A DNA stretch of 64,000 bases from the NCBI GenBank assembly GCA_963770295.1, contig CAVYPA010000005.1, positions 248,001 through 312,000 of the forward strand. The letters run 5' to 3'. This DNA is from AWTP1-13 sp963770295. GTDB lineage: Bacteria; Pseudomonadota; Alphaproteobacteria; Rhizobiales; Hyphomicrobiaceae. Shown here in pieces: positions 1 to 9,023 of this stretch. The position numbers and the translations under genes are program-made. Position 1 is the first letter of the stretch, and every line of letters begins with the position of its first letter. The notes below the pieces were generated by a model, which saw only the letters and a program-made list of their open reading frames with translations, was not told where the DNA came from and searched no databases.

Positions 1-567
1 AACGGCATCGCCCTTGATGCCGAGGTGCAGGTCCCAATAGAGGTCCCAGTAGGCTTCCAGGTAAGGTCGCATCAGCGGTTTGCCGGCATTCTTGGCGTCG
101 AGCAAGTTCGCAAAAAACTGCGTCACCTTCTCGCTGTACATGGGCCGGTAGAGATCCGGCGTGACCGCGCTCATGTAGATGCGCTTGCGGCGATTGTCCG
201 ATCCCCGCTTCTCCAGCGCCTGCAGAAAGACGGTAACGCCCTGCTCGGGGTTCGGTCGCCAGGTCTCGCTCAGCATGCCCCATAAGTCGTTGGGCAAGGC
301 GTTCTCCTTGCTCAGTGTCACATCGATCATGGGCAGCGACGGTCGCTCTCCGTGATAGGTGCTGACGAGAAAGTGCGGAACGATCACGTTATCGACGTAA
401 GCGGCATCGAAGTCTTCCAGGAACTGCTTGCGTAAACGGGTTACGGACGCACCCAAATCTTCGGGTGTTGGGTGCCGGCCGTTCGACTCGTAGTGAGCCA
501 GCGCCGGTGTCATCGACAGGCCGGCAACGCCCATTGCCCCGCCTTGCAGGAAAGTCCGCCGCTTCAT
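1..567 (-). CDS. Tat-exported protein of unknown function, C-terminus cut by window edge
   Basis: The reading frame starts with ATG at 567 and runs open for 189 codons to the left edge, so only the N-terminal part is visible. It begins MKRRTFLQGG followed by a short hydrophobic stretch and an ALA-type cleavage site, which fits a twin-arginine signal (R-R-x-F-L). The mature part is rich in aromatic residues (repeated WDLYWDL near the edge) and has no motif I recognise. It was probably exported folded, perhaps with a cofactor, but that is inference from the Tat signal only. It is divergent from the acyl-CoA synthetase at 1002, with a 434-bp gap between them. Codon usage matches its neighbours. 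Function unassigned. Confidence 0.72.
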   Translation of the reverse strand, partial: MKRRTFLQGGAMGVAGLSMTPALAHYESNGRHPTPEDLGASVTRLRKQFLEDFDAAYVDNVIVPHFLVSTYHGERPSLPMIDVTLSKENALPNDLWGMLSETWRPNPEQGVTVFLQALEKRGSDNRRKRIYMSAVTPDLYRPMYSEKVTQFFANLLDAKNAGKPLMRPYLEAYWDLYWDLHLGIKGDAV

Positions 568-1001
568 GTCAGGATCCTTCTTGAGGTCGATGTGCCCCAA
601 GATTGAATCTTTGCCAGCGCGGGCCAATCGGGCCAAACCCTGAAAGGGCGATGGGGTCCAGTACCCCGTCGGTTTGCCGAGGCGGCTATTGCTGCTGAGG
701 ATCGCGTGGCACCAGACCGGGAGCGCGGACAAGCCAACAGCGGATCTGGCGGGGATCTGTGGCTCTCGTGCTCCTGATGCTGTGGCGCGGAGGCATGGCC
801 CGACCTCAGGGCCGGGGCCTTGACCGCATTCCCCAAAAATTTGCGCCCGTGCTATGGCATAAACCTTGTCGGTCTGAGGCGAAGCCTCGTTAGATATTGA
901 GCCTTGGGGGGAGAGCAGCGTAACGGGGCTGGCGCGGCAGGGAAAGCCAATGACGGCGAAGGTTCCGCGGCGGTCCCGACGCGGGTTGCGAGGAGTTCGA
1001 G
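568..1001. other. Intergenic, divergent promoter region
   Basis: 434 bp between two divergently transcribed genes, so promoters for both should lie here. I could not identify clear -35/-10 boxes or an operator. Long GC-rich frames on the minus strand here are antisense shadows without ribosome-binding sites. Confidence 0.5.
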
Positions 1002-2609
1002 GTGGCTGGTTTGGAACGGGCTTGGCTCGGCAGCGTGCCGCCGCTGCGGCACGAGCGCCACTACGGCGATCGCGTCATGCGCTGCTTCAGCGAGCGACCC
1101 GGCAACGCCTTTGCTCTCTTGTCCGCGGCTGCCGCGCGCAACCCTGGCGGGGAAGCGATCGTCTGCGGCGAGGAGCGCCTGAGCTACGCCCAGTTTTCGG
1201 CGACCGTGGAGCAATGTGCCGCCGGCTTGGCCGCGGCCGGCATTGGCAGGGGTGACCGGGTCGCCATGCTGCTCGGTAATGGCATCCCGTTTCCCGTCGT
1301 GCTGTTTGCAACGCTGCGGCTCGGCGCCATTGCCGTGCCGCTCAGCACGCGCGAGCAGGCCGGGGGGCTCGCCTATATGCTCGCGCACGCCGGCGCGAAG
1401 CTCCTCGTCTATGACGCTGATCTCGCCGATCGGCTGCCGGCGCCGGCGGCAACGCCACACCTCGCCCACCGCGTCGCCGTCGAAGCGAGCGCCTCCACTC
1501 GATCCCTGCCCTTGCTGGCCGCCGCGTCCGGGGCCGCTCCCACCGGGGTCGAGGAAGAGGACACCGCCATCATTCTTTACACGTCCGGCACCACCGGTCG
1601 CCCCAAGGGCGCCATGCTGACCCACCTTGGCATTTGTCACTCCGCCCTGCACTACGAGGCCTGCATGGGCCTCAACGCCAGCGACCGGGCGCTGGCGGCG
1701 GTGCCGCTGAGCCACGTCACCGGCGTGATCGCGCTGATCGCGGCGATGACACGGGCGGCGGCGGCCTTGATCGTGATGCCGACCTTCAAGGCCCGGGAAT
1801 TCTTAGGCCTTGCTGCGCGCGAGGGCATGACGCACTCGCTGATGGTTCCGGCGATGTACAACTTGTGCCTGCTCGAGCCCAGCTTTGCCGAAGCCAACCT
1901 TGCGGCCTGGCGCGTCGGCGGCTACGGCGGCGCACCGATGGCGCCGGCGACCATTGCCCGGTTTGCCGAGAAGCTGCCGAACCTCAAGCTGATGAACGCC
2001 TATGGTTCGACGGAGACCACCTCGCCCGTCACCATCATGCCGCCATCGCAGACCGCGGCGCGGCCGGACAGCGTCGGGTGTGCGGTGCCCTGCGCCGAGA
2101 TCTTGGTCATGGATGATGCGGGGCGGGAGGTCGCGGCCGGGGAGCAAGGCGAACTCTGGCTCGGCGGCCCGATGGTGGTGAAAGGATACTGGGAGGATCC
2201 GGCGGCCACGGCGGAGAACTTCGTGGCCGGCTTCTGGCGCTCGGGCGATATCGGTTCGAAGGACGCCGAGGGCTACGTGCGGGTGTTCGACCGCAAGAAG
2301 GACATGATCAACCGCGGTGGCTACAAGATCTACTCGGTGGAGGTTGAGAACGCGCTGATGAGCTTCCCTGGCGTCGTGGAGGCAGCGGTGGTGGCCGAGC
2401 CCTGTCCGGTGCTGGGCGAGCGCGTGCATGCCTTCGTCGTCACCGGCGGCGCGCTCGCGCTGGCCGAGCTCAAGGGCCATTGCGCCGGCCTGCTCGCCGA
2501 TTACAAGGTGCCCGATGCCATGACGCTGCGTCGGGAACCCTTGCCGCGCAACGCCAACGGCAAGCTGTTGAAGCGCGACTTGCGCCTTGACGTCGCGAAG
2601 GGGCGCTAG
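1002..2609 (+). CDS. AMP-dependent acyl-CoA synthetase / ligase
   Basis: A 535-residue class I adenylate-forming enzyme that activates a carboxylic acid with ATP and transfers it to CoA. The P-loop YTSGTTGRPKG is near residue 193, the adenine motif YGSTET near 334, the hinge and A8 region with DRKKDMINRGGYKI follows, and the catalytic-lysine segment NGKLLKRDL is near the C-terminus. Length is normal for the family. The start is GTG at 1002, chosen because AGGAG lies six bases upstream; an ATG at 1078 would remove N-terminal residues (HYGDR...) that look conserved in relatives as I recall them. The substrate cannot be told from sequence. It converges on an ABC ATPase gene with a 19-bp gap, so no operon partner is visible. 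Confidence 0.92.
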   Translation: MAGLERAWLGSVPPLRHERHYGDRVMRCFSERPGNAFALLSAAAARNPGGEAIVCGEERLSYAQFSATVEQCAAGLAAAGIGRGDRVAMLLGNGIPFPVVLFATLRLGAIAVPLSTREQAGGLAYMLAHAGAKLLVYDADLADRLPAPAATPHLAHRVAVEASASTRSLPLLAAASGAAPTGVEEEDTAIILYTSGTTGRPKGAMLTHLGICHSALHYEACMGLNASDRALAAVPLSHVTGVIALIAAMTRAAAALIVMPTFKAREFLGLAAREGMTHSLMVPAMYNLCLLEPSFAEANLAAWRVGGYGGAPMAPATIARFAEKLPNLKLMNAYGSTETTSPVTIMPPSQTAARPDSVGCAVPCAEILVMDDAGREVAAGEQGELWLGGPMVVKGYWEDPAATAENFVAGFWRSGDIGSKDAEGYVRVFDRKKDMINRGGYKIYSVEVENALMSFPGVVEAAVVAEPCPVLGERVHAFVVTGGALALAELKGHCAGLLADYKVPDAMTLRREPLPRNANGKLLKRDLRLDVAKGR

Positions 2610-2628
2610 CCCAGGGACACGTATGGCG

Positions 2629-3696
2629 CTAACCGCCGTGGCTCGAGAGCCGGCGCCCGGAGGCCTTGTCGAACACGTGGTAGTGCTTGAAGGTCAACCA
2701 GACCTCGGCGCCGATCGGCGGCGCCGCCTCGCCCGTGGTCTCGGCGTGAACCTCGTCCTCGCCGACGCGGATGGTGAGAAGCGTCTCCTTGCGCGGCGGC
2801 AGGCTTAGGCGATCGGCGATCGTGCCCTTGAGCGCGGCGGGGTGCGGCGTGCGCGACATCACGACGTGCTCGGGGCGCACTCCCACCCACGCGTCCGCCA
2901 GCGTCTCGCCCTGGGGCAGCCGGCGCCCATCGATCAGGCTGATCGGCGGCGCGCCGGTGTGCATGTTTAAAAACCCGGCGACAAACGCGGTGTTGGGGGC
3001 TTCGTAGATTTCCTGCGGGGTCCCTACTTGTGCCAACTGCCCGCGCTCCATGATGGCCAGCACATCGGCCAGCAACAGGGCCTCGTGATGGTCGTGGGTG
3101 ACGTAGACGGTGGTGATGCGGAACTCTCGCAGCAGGCGCTTGAGGTTGACGCGATACTTCTCGCGCAGGGCCTGATCGAGATTGGCGAAAGGCTCGTCGA
3201 CGAGAAAGACGGCGGCGTCGCGGGTGATGCAGCGCCCGAGTGCGACGCGCTGTTTCTCGCCACCGGAGAGGGTGGTGGGCTTGCGGTCGAACAGGTAGGC
3301 GAGCTCCACGCCCATGAGCTCGCTGGTGCGCGCGAAGCGCGCGCGGGCCTCGGCGGTGAGGGCGGGCGTCTTCTTGCGGAAGAGATAATAGGAGAGGACG
3401 TTGGAGCGGGCGGTGACGTGGGGATAGAGGGCATAGTTCTGAAAGACCATGCCGATGCGACGCTTGCCGGGCGGCACCTGTGCCATATCCACGTCGTTGT
3501 AGCGCACGTAACCGGCGTCGGGCGTCAGCAGCCCGGCGATCAGCTTCAACAGGGTCGTCTTGCCGCAACCGCTGGGTCCGAGCACGACCATGGTGTGGCC
3601 GTCGGGGACGCGCAAGGTGACGTCGCGGATGTTGAACGATCCTTTACCCGCCTCGGTGAGGGTCTTGCTGACGTCGCGCAAATCGATCCGTGCCAC
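2629..3696 (-). CDS. ABC transporter ATP-binding protein, UgpC/MalK type
   Basis: A 355-residue cytoplasmic ATPase that would energise a carbohydrate- or polyol-type importer. Visible motifs: Walker A GPSGCGKTT, Q-loop VFQNYALYPH, signature LSGGEKQRVALGR, Walker B VFLVDEP, switch H in VTHDHHEA, then a C-terminal TOBE/OB regulatory region. GTG at 3696 is preferred, preceded by a GGGGG purine run; a longer frame reaching 4002 would overlap the divergent flavoprotein start and its extra residues look unrelated to ABC proteins. Total length matches UgpC/MalK proteins. No permease or binding protein lies beside it, so it is an orphan here; it may serve a transporter encoded elsewhere, as multi-use MsiK-type ATPases do. 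Confidence 0.9.
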   Translation of the reverse strand: MARIDLRDVSKTLTEAGKGSFNIRDVTLRVPDGHTMVVLGPSGCGKTTLLKLIAGLLTPDAGYVRYNDVDMAQVPPGKRRIGMVFQNYALYPHVTARSNVLSYYLFRKKTPALTAEARARFARTSELMGVELAYLFDRKPTTLSGGEKQRVALGRCITRDAAVFLVDEPFANLDQALREKYRVNLKRLLREFRITTVYVTHDHHEALLLADVLAIMERGQLAQVGTPQEIYEAPNTAFVAGFLNMHTGAPPISLIDGRRLPQGETLADAWVGVRPEHVVMSRTPHPAALKGTIADRLSLPPRKETLLTIRVGEDEVHAETTGEAAPPIGAEVWLTFKHYHVFDKASGRRLSSHGG

Positions 3697-3976
3697 AATT
3701 AACCCCCGGCCGACCGAGTTCCAAGTCCACGCATTGCGGCGGCGTCCGCGCCTGGGCAAGGCTAGCATGGTGACCAGCCTCGGGGCCATGCTCGAGACGG
3801 CGCAAGCCTCCGCCGGCGCGAACCAATCCCTCCCGCCAAAAGCGCGAGAAGACGTGCGAGCGATGGCTTTAGGGCATCGCGCGGCGGCCCGGCACCATCT
3901 TTCCCCGAGTGCGCTCGCGCCTTGGTTTCGGTAGAGGAGTTTGCTGGCACACATAAAAGACGAAGGAGGTGCAGCC

Positions 3977-5350
3977 ATGCCCGCGTTCGACGCCATCGTC
4001 ATTGGGACGGGTCAGGCCGGTCCCACGCTTGCCCATCGCCTGGCCGGGGCCGGCATGCGCGTTGCCATCATCGAACGGCATCAGTTCGGCGGCACCTGCG
4101 TCAATACCGGCTGTACCCCCACCAAGACGCTGGTGGCGAGCGCCTATGCCGCCCGGCTCGCCCATCGCGCCGGCGACTATGGCGTTGCCATCAGCGGTGA
4201 CATCAGCGTCGACATGAAAAAGGTGAAGGCGCGCAAGGACGATGTCGTCGGCTTTTCGCGGCGCGGGGTGGAGCGCGGGCTCAGGAGCAACCCCGACATC
4301 GCGGTCTACCAGGGCCACGCGCGCTTTGCCTCGCCTGGCAACGTTCAGGTGGGCAGCGAAACGCTGAGTGCGGCCAAGATTTTCCTCAACGTCGGTGGTC
4401 GCGCCGTTATTCCGCAGATCCCGGGCCTCGACCAGGTCCCCTATGTCACCAACAGCAGCCTGCTCGAGGTCGAGGTCGTGCCGCAACATCTGATCATCGT
4501 CGGCGGCAGCTACATCGGTCTTGAGTTTGCGCAGGCCTTTCGCCGCTTCGGCAGCAAGGTCAGCGTCATCGAAGCAGCGCCACGCTTGATTGCGCGGGAG
4601 GATGCGGACACCTCGGCGGCCATCGCCGACATCCTCGGGCGCGAAGAGATTGCACTTTACCTCGGCGCCAAGGACCTCAAGCTCGCCAAGCGCGGGGCGG
4701 ATATCGTCGCCAGCCTTGAGGCCGGCGGCAGCAGGAGCGAACTTGCGGGCTCGCATCTTCTGATGGCCGTGGGACGCCAGCCCAATACCGACGACCTCGG
4801 CCTCGAAAAGGTGGGCGTCGCCACCGATGCCAAGGGCTACATTAGCGTCAACGATCGCTTGGAGACCAACGTGCCCGGCATCTGGGCGCTGGGAGACTGC
4901 AACGGCAAGGGCGCCTTTACGCACACGGCCTACAACGATGCCGAAATCGTGGCGGCGAACCTCATCGATGCTGCGGCGCGCCGCGTCAGCGACCGCATTG
5001 TCGCCTACAACCTCTACACCGATCCGCCGCTGGGGCGCATCGGCATGACCGAGGCCGAGGTGCGCAAGTCCGGGCGCCCGGCGCTGATGGCAACGATGGC
5101 CATGGAAGACGTGAGCCGAGCCTTCGAAAAGGGAGAGACGCTGGGGTTCATGAAGATCTTGGTTGACGGCGAGAGCCGGCAGGTTCTCGGCGCCTCGATC
5201 CTCGGCGTCGGCGGCGATGAGGTGATCCACGTGCTGCTGACGTTAATGTATGCGAAGGCGCCCTATGAGGTCATGCAGCGGGCCGTCCACATCCACCCGA
5301 CCGTGGCCGAATTCTTGCCGACCATGCTCGGCCGCCTGAAGCCCCTGTAA
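3977..5350 (+). CDS. FAD-dependent pyridine nucleotide-disulfide oxidoreductase, mercuric reductase-like
   Basis: A 457-residue cytoplasmic flavoprotein. It has an N-terminal FAD-binding Rossmann motif (GTGQAG), the redox-active disulfide CVNTGC at residues 41-46, a second dinucleotide motif (VGGSYIGLEFA), the FAD-site ALGDCNG and the C-terminal interface motif HIHPTVAE that supplies the His/Glu pair. This is the dihydrolipoamide dehydrogenase/MerA family. It lacks the N-terminal HMA domain and the C-terminal vicinal Cys pair of true mercuric reductases and no mer genes are near, so Hg(II) reduction is unlikely; the physiological acceptor is unknown. The ATG at 3977 has AAGGAGG seven bases upstream and is clearly the start, rather than an in-frame codon at 3941. 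Confidence 0.9.
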   Translation: MPAFDAIVIGTGQAGPTLAHRLAGAGMRVAIIERHQFGGTCVNTGCTPTKTLVASAYAARLAHRAGDYGVAISGDISVDMKKVKARKDDVVGFSRRGVERGLRSNPDIAVYQGHARFASPGNVQVGSETLSAAKIFLNVGGRAVIPQIPGLDQVPYVTNSSLLEVEVVPQHLIIVGGSYIGLEFAQAFRRFGSKVSVIEAAPRLIAREDADTSAAIADILGREEIALYLGAKDLKLAKRGADIVASLEAGGSRSELAGSHLLMAVGRQPNTDDLGLEKVGVATDAKGYISVNDRLETNVPGIWALGDCNGKGAFTHTAYNDAEIVAANLIDAAARRVSDRIVAYNLYTDPPLGRIGMTEAEVRKSGRPALMATMAMEDVSRAFEKGETLGFMKILVDGESRQVLGASILGVGGDEVIHVLLTLMYAKAPYEVMQRAVHIHPTVAEFLPTMLGRLKPL

Positions 5351-5820
5351 GGCCACCGCCGGATCGCACGCCCTACGGTTTGATGCGGGGTGAGCGAGCG
5401 TCGGACATCAGGGCCGCCAGCGTGGGGTCGCCGCTGACTGCCAGCGAGGTGAGCAAGCACGCCCATGCCCTGGTTGCGACCCGCGGTCCTGGGTGCGCAC
5501 CACCAGCGGCCCTGGGTCCAAATTCGCTAGCCTTGATCCTGAGGACTACGGAGGCTCGGAACCCTCCGACCCGACGGCGGGTCGCGGCACGCGGATGACC
5601 CGTGCCAATTCATCCAGTCGCGCGAAACCTGTTGAGCGCAAGCAGAGCAGCAGGCTTTCGGTCCTATCGTAATAATCACAGTAAAGAGTGTGTTCTATCC
5701 ATCTGTTAAGTAATGTTTTTTACCGACGGCTGTTGCGGATCAACTATGCTCGTCATTGGGCTCTGCATCAGAGCAGAGCGAGAGCCACAGAGCGACACTG
5801 GCCATGACACCCCTCTGGCA
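5351..5820. other. Intergenic region upstream of response regulator
   Basis: 470 bp without a supported gene. The last part (about 5660-5720) is clearly AT-richer than the surroundings, with a run of T residues near 5715, and is the likely promoter region for the response regulator. No unambiguous sigma-70 boxes or hairpin were identified. Confidence 0.45.
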
Positions 5821-6453
5821 ATGACACGCATCTTGATTGCCGACGATCACGATGTGGTTCGCTCCGGGCTGCGCAGAGTGGTAGAGGCCCAGCCTGGATG
5901 GGAAGTCGTGGCCGAAGCGACCGATGGCAAAGACGCCATCAATAAAGCGGCCGCGACCAAACCAGATGTGGCGGTGCTCGACTCCATGATGCCGTTGATC
6001 AACGGTCTGGAGGCAACGCGGCAGATCCGTGCGCGTCTGCCCAAGACCGAAGTGTTGATCTTCACGATACACGACGATGAACGGCATATTGCAGAGTTGT
6101 TGGAGGCGGGAGCGCGCGGCTACGTCCTGAAGTCCGATCTCACCGGCCAACTTTTAAAGGCCATCGAGTCGCTGGCGGAGCACAAACCTTTCTTCACCGC
6201 CACAGTTTCGGAAACCCTGCTTGGCTCATTCCTGACGCAGCAGAGACGCGACCGCATTTGTCTCGACGATTGGGATCAAACTTTGGTGCGACTGATTGCC
6301 GACGGTCACGCGAATAGGCAGGTCGCGACGATCCTTGGGGTCGGTCTCAAGACGGTCGAGAGCCGCCGAGCCGCAATCATGCGGAGGCTTAATCTGTCGT
6401 CTGCAGCAGCGATGGTTCTCTACGCAATTCGCAACGGGCTCATTGAGCCTTGA
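5821..6453 (+). CDS. LuxR/NarL-family two-component response regulator
   Basis: A 210-residue transcription factor. The receiver domain (residues 1-120) shows the acidic pair ADDHD, the phospho-acceptor Asp in AVLDSMMP and the conserved Lys in VLKSD. A LuxR-type helix-turn-helix lies at about 145-205 (LIADGHANRQVATILGVGLKTVESRR). Phosphorylation by a sensor kinase should switch DNA binding. No histidine kinase lies in the window, so the cognate partner is elsewhere. ATG 5821 gives the standard N-terminus TRILIADDHD; in-frame starts upstream (5713, 5803) would add non-family residues and have no better ribosome-binding site. Confidence 0.88.
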   Translation: MTRILIADDHDVVRSGLRRVVEAQPGWEVVAEATDGKDAINKAAATKPDVAVLDSMMPLINGLEATRQIRARLPKTEVLIFTIHDDERHIAELLEAGARGYVLKSDLTGQLLKAIESLAEHKPFFTATVSETLLGSFLTQQRRDRICLDDWDQTLVRLIADGHANRQVATILGVGLKTVESRRAAIMRRLNLSSAAAMVLYAIRNGLIEP

Positions 6454-6559
6454 AGAAATTGAGGCGCCATGACGGTTTCACCAGATGATCTCGTGAGCAA
6501 TCGCCGCTGAAGGGAGCGGGAGGGGAGCACTAAGGTCAAGTACGAACAGGGAGTATCCT

Positions 6560-6871
6560 ATGAAAGCTCGAACCCTCACAACCACCGCTGCGACGGTCGC
6601 TTTCGCGCTGATGATCACGTTTGGCTCAGCCAATCGCGCGGAGGCCAACCATGGCTGGGGCTGGGGCATCGGTGCGGGCATCGCGACAGCGCTGATACTA
6701 GGCGCGATCTACCGTCACCATCACCGCCACTACTATTACGGCTCTCCCTACTACGGGTATGGCTACTACCGACCCGTCTATCGGCATTATTATGCCGGCG
6801 CCTACCGGCCTCGCTGGAATTACCACCATCGCCACTACGGGCACTTCTATCGGCATCATCGTCACTGGTGA
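6560..6871 (+). CDS. Small secreted His/Tyr-rich protein
   Basis: 103 residues starting with a signal peptide (MKAR..., hydrophobic core, cleavage near AEA). A Trp/Gly stretch (HGWGWGIGAG) and a short hydrophobic segment follow, and the C-terminal half consists almost entirely of His, Tyr, Arg and Gly (RHHHRHYYYG, YYGYGYY, HHRHYGHFYRHHRHW). GGGAG lies upstream of the ATG. Similar low-complexity proteins are common in Rhizobiales; metal binding by the His clusters is plausible but inferred. The hydrophobic segment around residues 35-50 could anchor it in a membrane. Its upstream neighbour is the response regulator, 106 bp away, on the same strand. Confidence 0.72.
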   Translation: MKARTLTTTAATVAFALMITFGSANRAEANHGWGWGIGAGIATALILGAIYRHHHRHYYYGSPYYGYGYYRPVYRHYYAGAYRPRWNYHHRHYGHFYRHHRHW

Positions 6872-7250
6872 TGTCCAATTGATGGGCCGATGAGATCGGT
6901 GGTGGACATCATCCGCCAGTCGCACGCCTTCTGGCGGCTATCGCCCTAGAGCACCGGGTTCGCCGGCACCATCGCCTCGGGCTGCAACACCGCGGCGGCG
7001 GTCTCGGCAACCTCGGTTTCGCGCGCCGGTCGGCATCGCGTACGGCTTTATCGGCCGCCGCGTCGCTGGCTGCCTGTCTTTTGGGCCCTCGCGCGGAGGC
7101 TTTTCTTACCGCCAGCGGTCGCCTTTTTTCTTAGCCATTTCCGTTTCTTTGCCTATGCTGGTTGCGCTGGCCGGCGCCTGGCCAAGAAGCGGAATTCCGC
7201 CCCGCGTCAGGCGAGGCTGGGCCCGTCGCTGCGGGATTTGGGGGGGACTC
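6872..7250. other. Intergenic region
   Basis: 379 bp of GC-rich sequence with only short antisense-type frames lacking ribosome-binding sites. A G-run at about 7239-7246 serves as the ribosome-binding site of the following small gene. Confidence 0.4.
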
Positions 7251-7415
7251 ATGAAAACTCGGGACCTGGTGTTCTTGATCACACTCCCGATCGGCCTGTT
7301 GATCGGTGTGTCGATGCTGTTGGGACTTGCGGACACCGAGATGGCGCAATTCATCGACCATCTCGCGATGTCCGGCATCATCGCCTACGGTGTCATCTAC
7401 TGCTTCTTCATGTGA
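7251..7415 (+). CDS. Small two-helix membrane protein, 54 residues
   Basis: A short gene starting MKTRDLVFLI with a G-rich ribosome-binding site five to ten bases upstream. The protein has one hydrophobic segment at about residues 6-26 and a second at about 40-54, ending CFFM, separated by a short acidic loop (ADTEMAQFID). It would be a hairpin inner-membrane protein. No family is recognised. Longer in-frame starts (from 7149) would add Arg/Pro-rich sequence without membrane character and are not preferred. It sits in a run of small genes between 6.5 and 9.2 kb. Confidence 0.55.
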   Translation: MKTRDLVFLITLPIGLLIGVSMLLGLADTEMAQFIDHLAMSGIIAYGVIYCFFM

Positions 7416-7654
7416 CGTGCGAGGCTCGCCAGTCGCACGCTGCGCTCTATTCCCGCTCGAAGGTCCAGATACCGTTCTGAGGGGGCGTGGAGGAGAGTGA
7501 CCGTGGAGAGGGCGACCACCGCTTCCGCGCGCGGCTGCAGCCGGGGCACTGGCGGATATATCGTTCCCTCACGAGACTGAGGAGGGTCACGCCCCCCAGG
7601 TGAGGCCGTTGGGCGTGACCAGCGAGCGGTTGCCGCGGGCATGCGGACACTCCA

Positions 7655-7843
7655 TCAGGGTTTCTCTTTTCCTTTGCCCGCCCTCTGCTTTTCTTTTTTC
7701 TTGTTGTCCTTGAAGATTTGCTTTGCAAACCCGGCACCCTTGTTGAAGGCCCCGGCTGAATAGGCCGCGGGAGAGAGGACGCTTGTGGGCACGAGACCAG
7801 CGGTGACAAGGGCAGCGGTTACAAAGGTTATGCGATATCGCAT
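7655..7843 (-). CDS. Small secreted Lys-rich protein
   Basis: 62 residues beginning MRYRITFVTAALV, a typical Sec signal peptide ending near AYSAG, followed by a short mature peptide whose tail is strongly basic (KDNKKKEKQRAGKGKEKP). GAGG lies six bases before ATG 7843; in-frame extension to 7930 would bury the signal peptide behind basic residues. The mature part is only about 35 residues. Function unknown; the charge suggests interaction with an acidic surface such as lipopolysaccharide or nucleic acid, which is speculation. Confidence 0.5.
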   Translation of the reverse strand: MRYRITFVTAALVTAGLVPTSVLSPAAYSAGAFNKGAGFAKQIFKDNKKKEKQRAGKGKEKP

Positions 7844-7959
7844 GAGGCACCTCGGAAGAAGATGACAGCGGGGGGATCTCATCGACGCTGACCGGAATGA
7901 GCCGTGGCGCCGATGGCCTGCATCAAGCACCTGCTTGTGAGCGTCTTGACTCAGTAGGA

Positions 7960-8157
7960 CTAGGGGTTCTCGGAAGAGCCGGGAATGCCCGGTGCGACCG
8001 GTTGCCCTCCGTCAAGGTGCCCGTTTAGGTCCGGCCTTGTCACACACGTAGGAGACGGCAAACAGGCGACGATCCTTGCGCTCGCCTGCTGCGCAGACAC
8101 AAAGGGGACCATCGCAATTGCGGATAAGACCGCCGAAAGTTCCGCACGCAATCTCAT
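7960..8157 (-). CDS. Small secreted protein with two cysteines
   Basis: 65 residues starting MRLRAELSAVLSA, a Sec-type signal with a cleavage site near ASA, then a short mature peptide containing two Cys six residues apart (ACLPSPTC) and a Gly/Pro-rich tail. GGGAG lies six bases upstream of ATG 8157. A GTG at 8172 is an alternative start. It shares strand and general design with the small secreted protein at 7655-7843, 116 bp downstream, and both could be on one transcript. No family recognised; support comes from the start signals and signal peptide only. Confidence 0.4.
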   Translation of the reverse strand: MRLRAELSAVLSAIAMVPFVSAQQASARIVACLPSPTCVTRPDLNGHLDGGQPVAPGIPGSSENP

Positions 8158-8682
8158 TGAGTTCTCCCGCACCGTTTAAAGCCGAGACCAGTAGTCGACC
8201 CGGTCTCGCAGGATGAATTAGACCGGAGGCGGCGACGTCAACTGTCACCCACGGGACATCAGACCTTTCGGCTGACGAGGTTGTGCCGTTCCCGCAAAGC
8301 GCTTCCGTATGGAAGATGACAGCGGGGGAAAGTGGCTTCGACAACTCTTGGAGCCCGGTGCGGCCCGCTAGCGGGTCAGGCCGCTGCTGAAGACCAGGCG
8401 TGGACGACGGCTGCATGGGCGCGGACGACGGCGAGCCCTTTGCGGCGCGCACCGGCTCGTTGCGGTGCCCACCCTCGCTGCACCCCTGGTCGAGACCGGC
8501 CGCCTTGAGGGCCTTGGAGGATTGAGGTGTTCCGACGCCACCGGCCGCGCTGCGGCCAGACCCGTGGCCAGACCCGTGGCGGCGACGGCGTTGACGGCAT
8601 GGGGCCGATGCGGAGCCGCTCGAAGACCTGTTAGGCGGTGTCGATTGAAGGGTTGTTTACGGAGCGGGTGTTAGAGTGGGGC
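8158..8682. other. Intergenic region
   Basis: 525 bp without a convincing gene. It contains a copy of a 17-bp motif (GAAGATGACAGCGGGGG at 8312-8328) also present at 7858-7874, and a short direct repeat CCAGACCCGTGG near 8560-8580. Otherwise nothing recognised. Confidence 0.4.
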
Positions 8683-8835
8683 ATGAAGCATTGGATGACC
8701 TGGATTGGGCCTTCGATCGCCTGTGCCCTGGTGATCATCACCCGGCAATACGGGTGGGCGCTGGGTGGTCTTTGCACCCTATCGGCGCTGGCCTACGCGC
8801 GCTATTTGGACGTGACGCGGCCGCTTGTGCGCTGA
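8683..8835 (+). CDS. Small membrane protein, 50 residues
   Basis: Starts MKHWMTWIGPS and is hydrophobic over most of its length (about residues 5-40, with IACALVIITR and LGGLCTLSALAY), ending in a short charged tail (RYLDVTRPLVR). GAGTGGGG lies upstream of ATG 8683. An in-frame start at 8638 would add a charged N-terminus. It would be a one- or two-helix inner-membrane protein. No family recognised; it ends just before a 19-bp tandem repeat. Confidence 0.45.
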   Translation: MKHWMTWIGPSIACALVIITRQYGWALGGLCTLSALAYARYLDVTRPLVR

Positions 8836-8842
8836 GCCCCCC

Positions 8843-8912
8843 GCGCTGCGCCCGAACTCACGCGCTGCGCCCGAACTCACGCGCTGCGCCCGAACTCACG
8901 CTGCGCCCGCGC
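8843..8912. repeat. Tandem repeat, 19-bp unit, three full copies plus remnant
   Basis: The unit GCGCTGCGCCCGAACTCAC occurs at 8843-8861, 8862-8880 and 8881-8899 without mismatches, then breaks into a partial, degenerate copy. It follows the stop codon of the small membrane protein by a few bases and overlaps no supported gene. The exact identity of the copies suggests a young, slippage-prone array. Confidence 0.85.
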
Positions 8913-9023
8913 TCGCGCGCGGCGGCCTCGTCGGAGCTTGGTCCACAATTCTTGCCGGATCGCGCTGCCAAGGCGCGCGCGAACCTGCTAAGCTGGCCCG
9001 GCTGACCGAGGAGGAGAGCCGCT

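Noticed and set aside
852..1715. Long minus-strand frame over the acyl-CoA synthetase
   Set aside because: Antisense shadow of a well-supported gene; Arg/Ala/Gly-rich composition and no ribosome-binding site.
3869..5230. 453-codon minus-strand frame over the flavoprotein
   Set aside because: Antisense of a gene with clear family motifs; no domain or start signal in the shadow.
3977..5350. True mercuric reductase / mer operon
   Set aside because: No N-terminal HMA domain, no C-terminal vicinal cysteines and no merR, merT or merP genes nearby.
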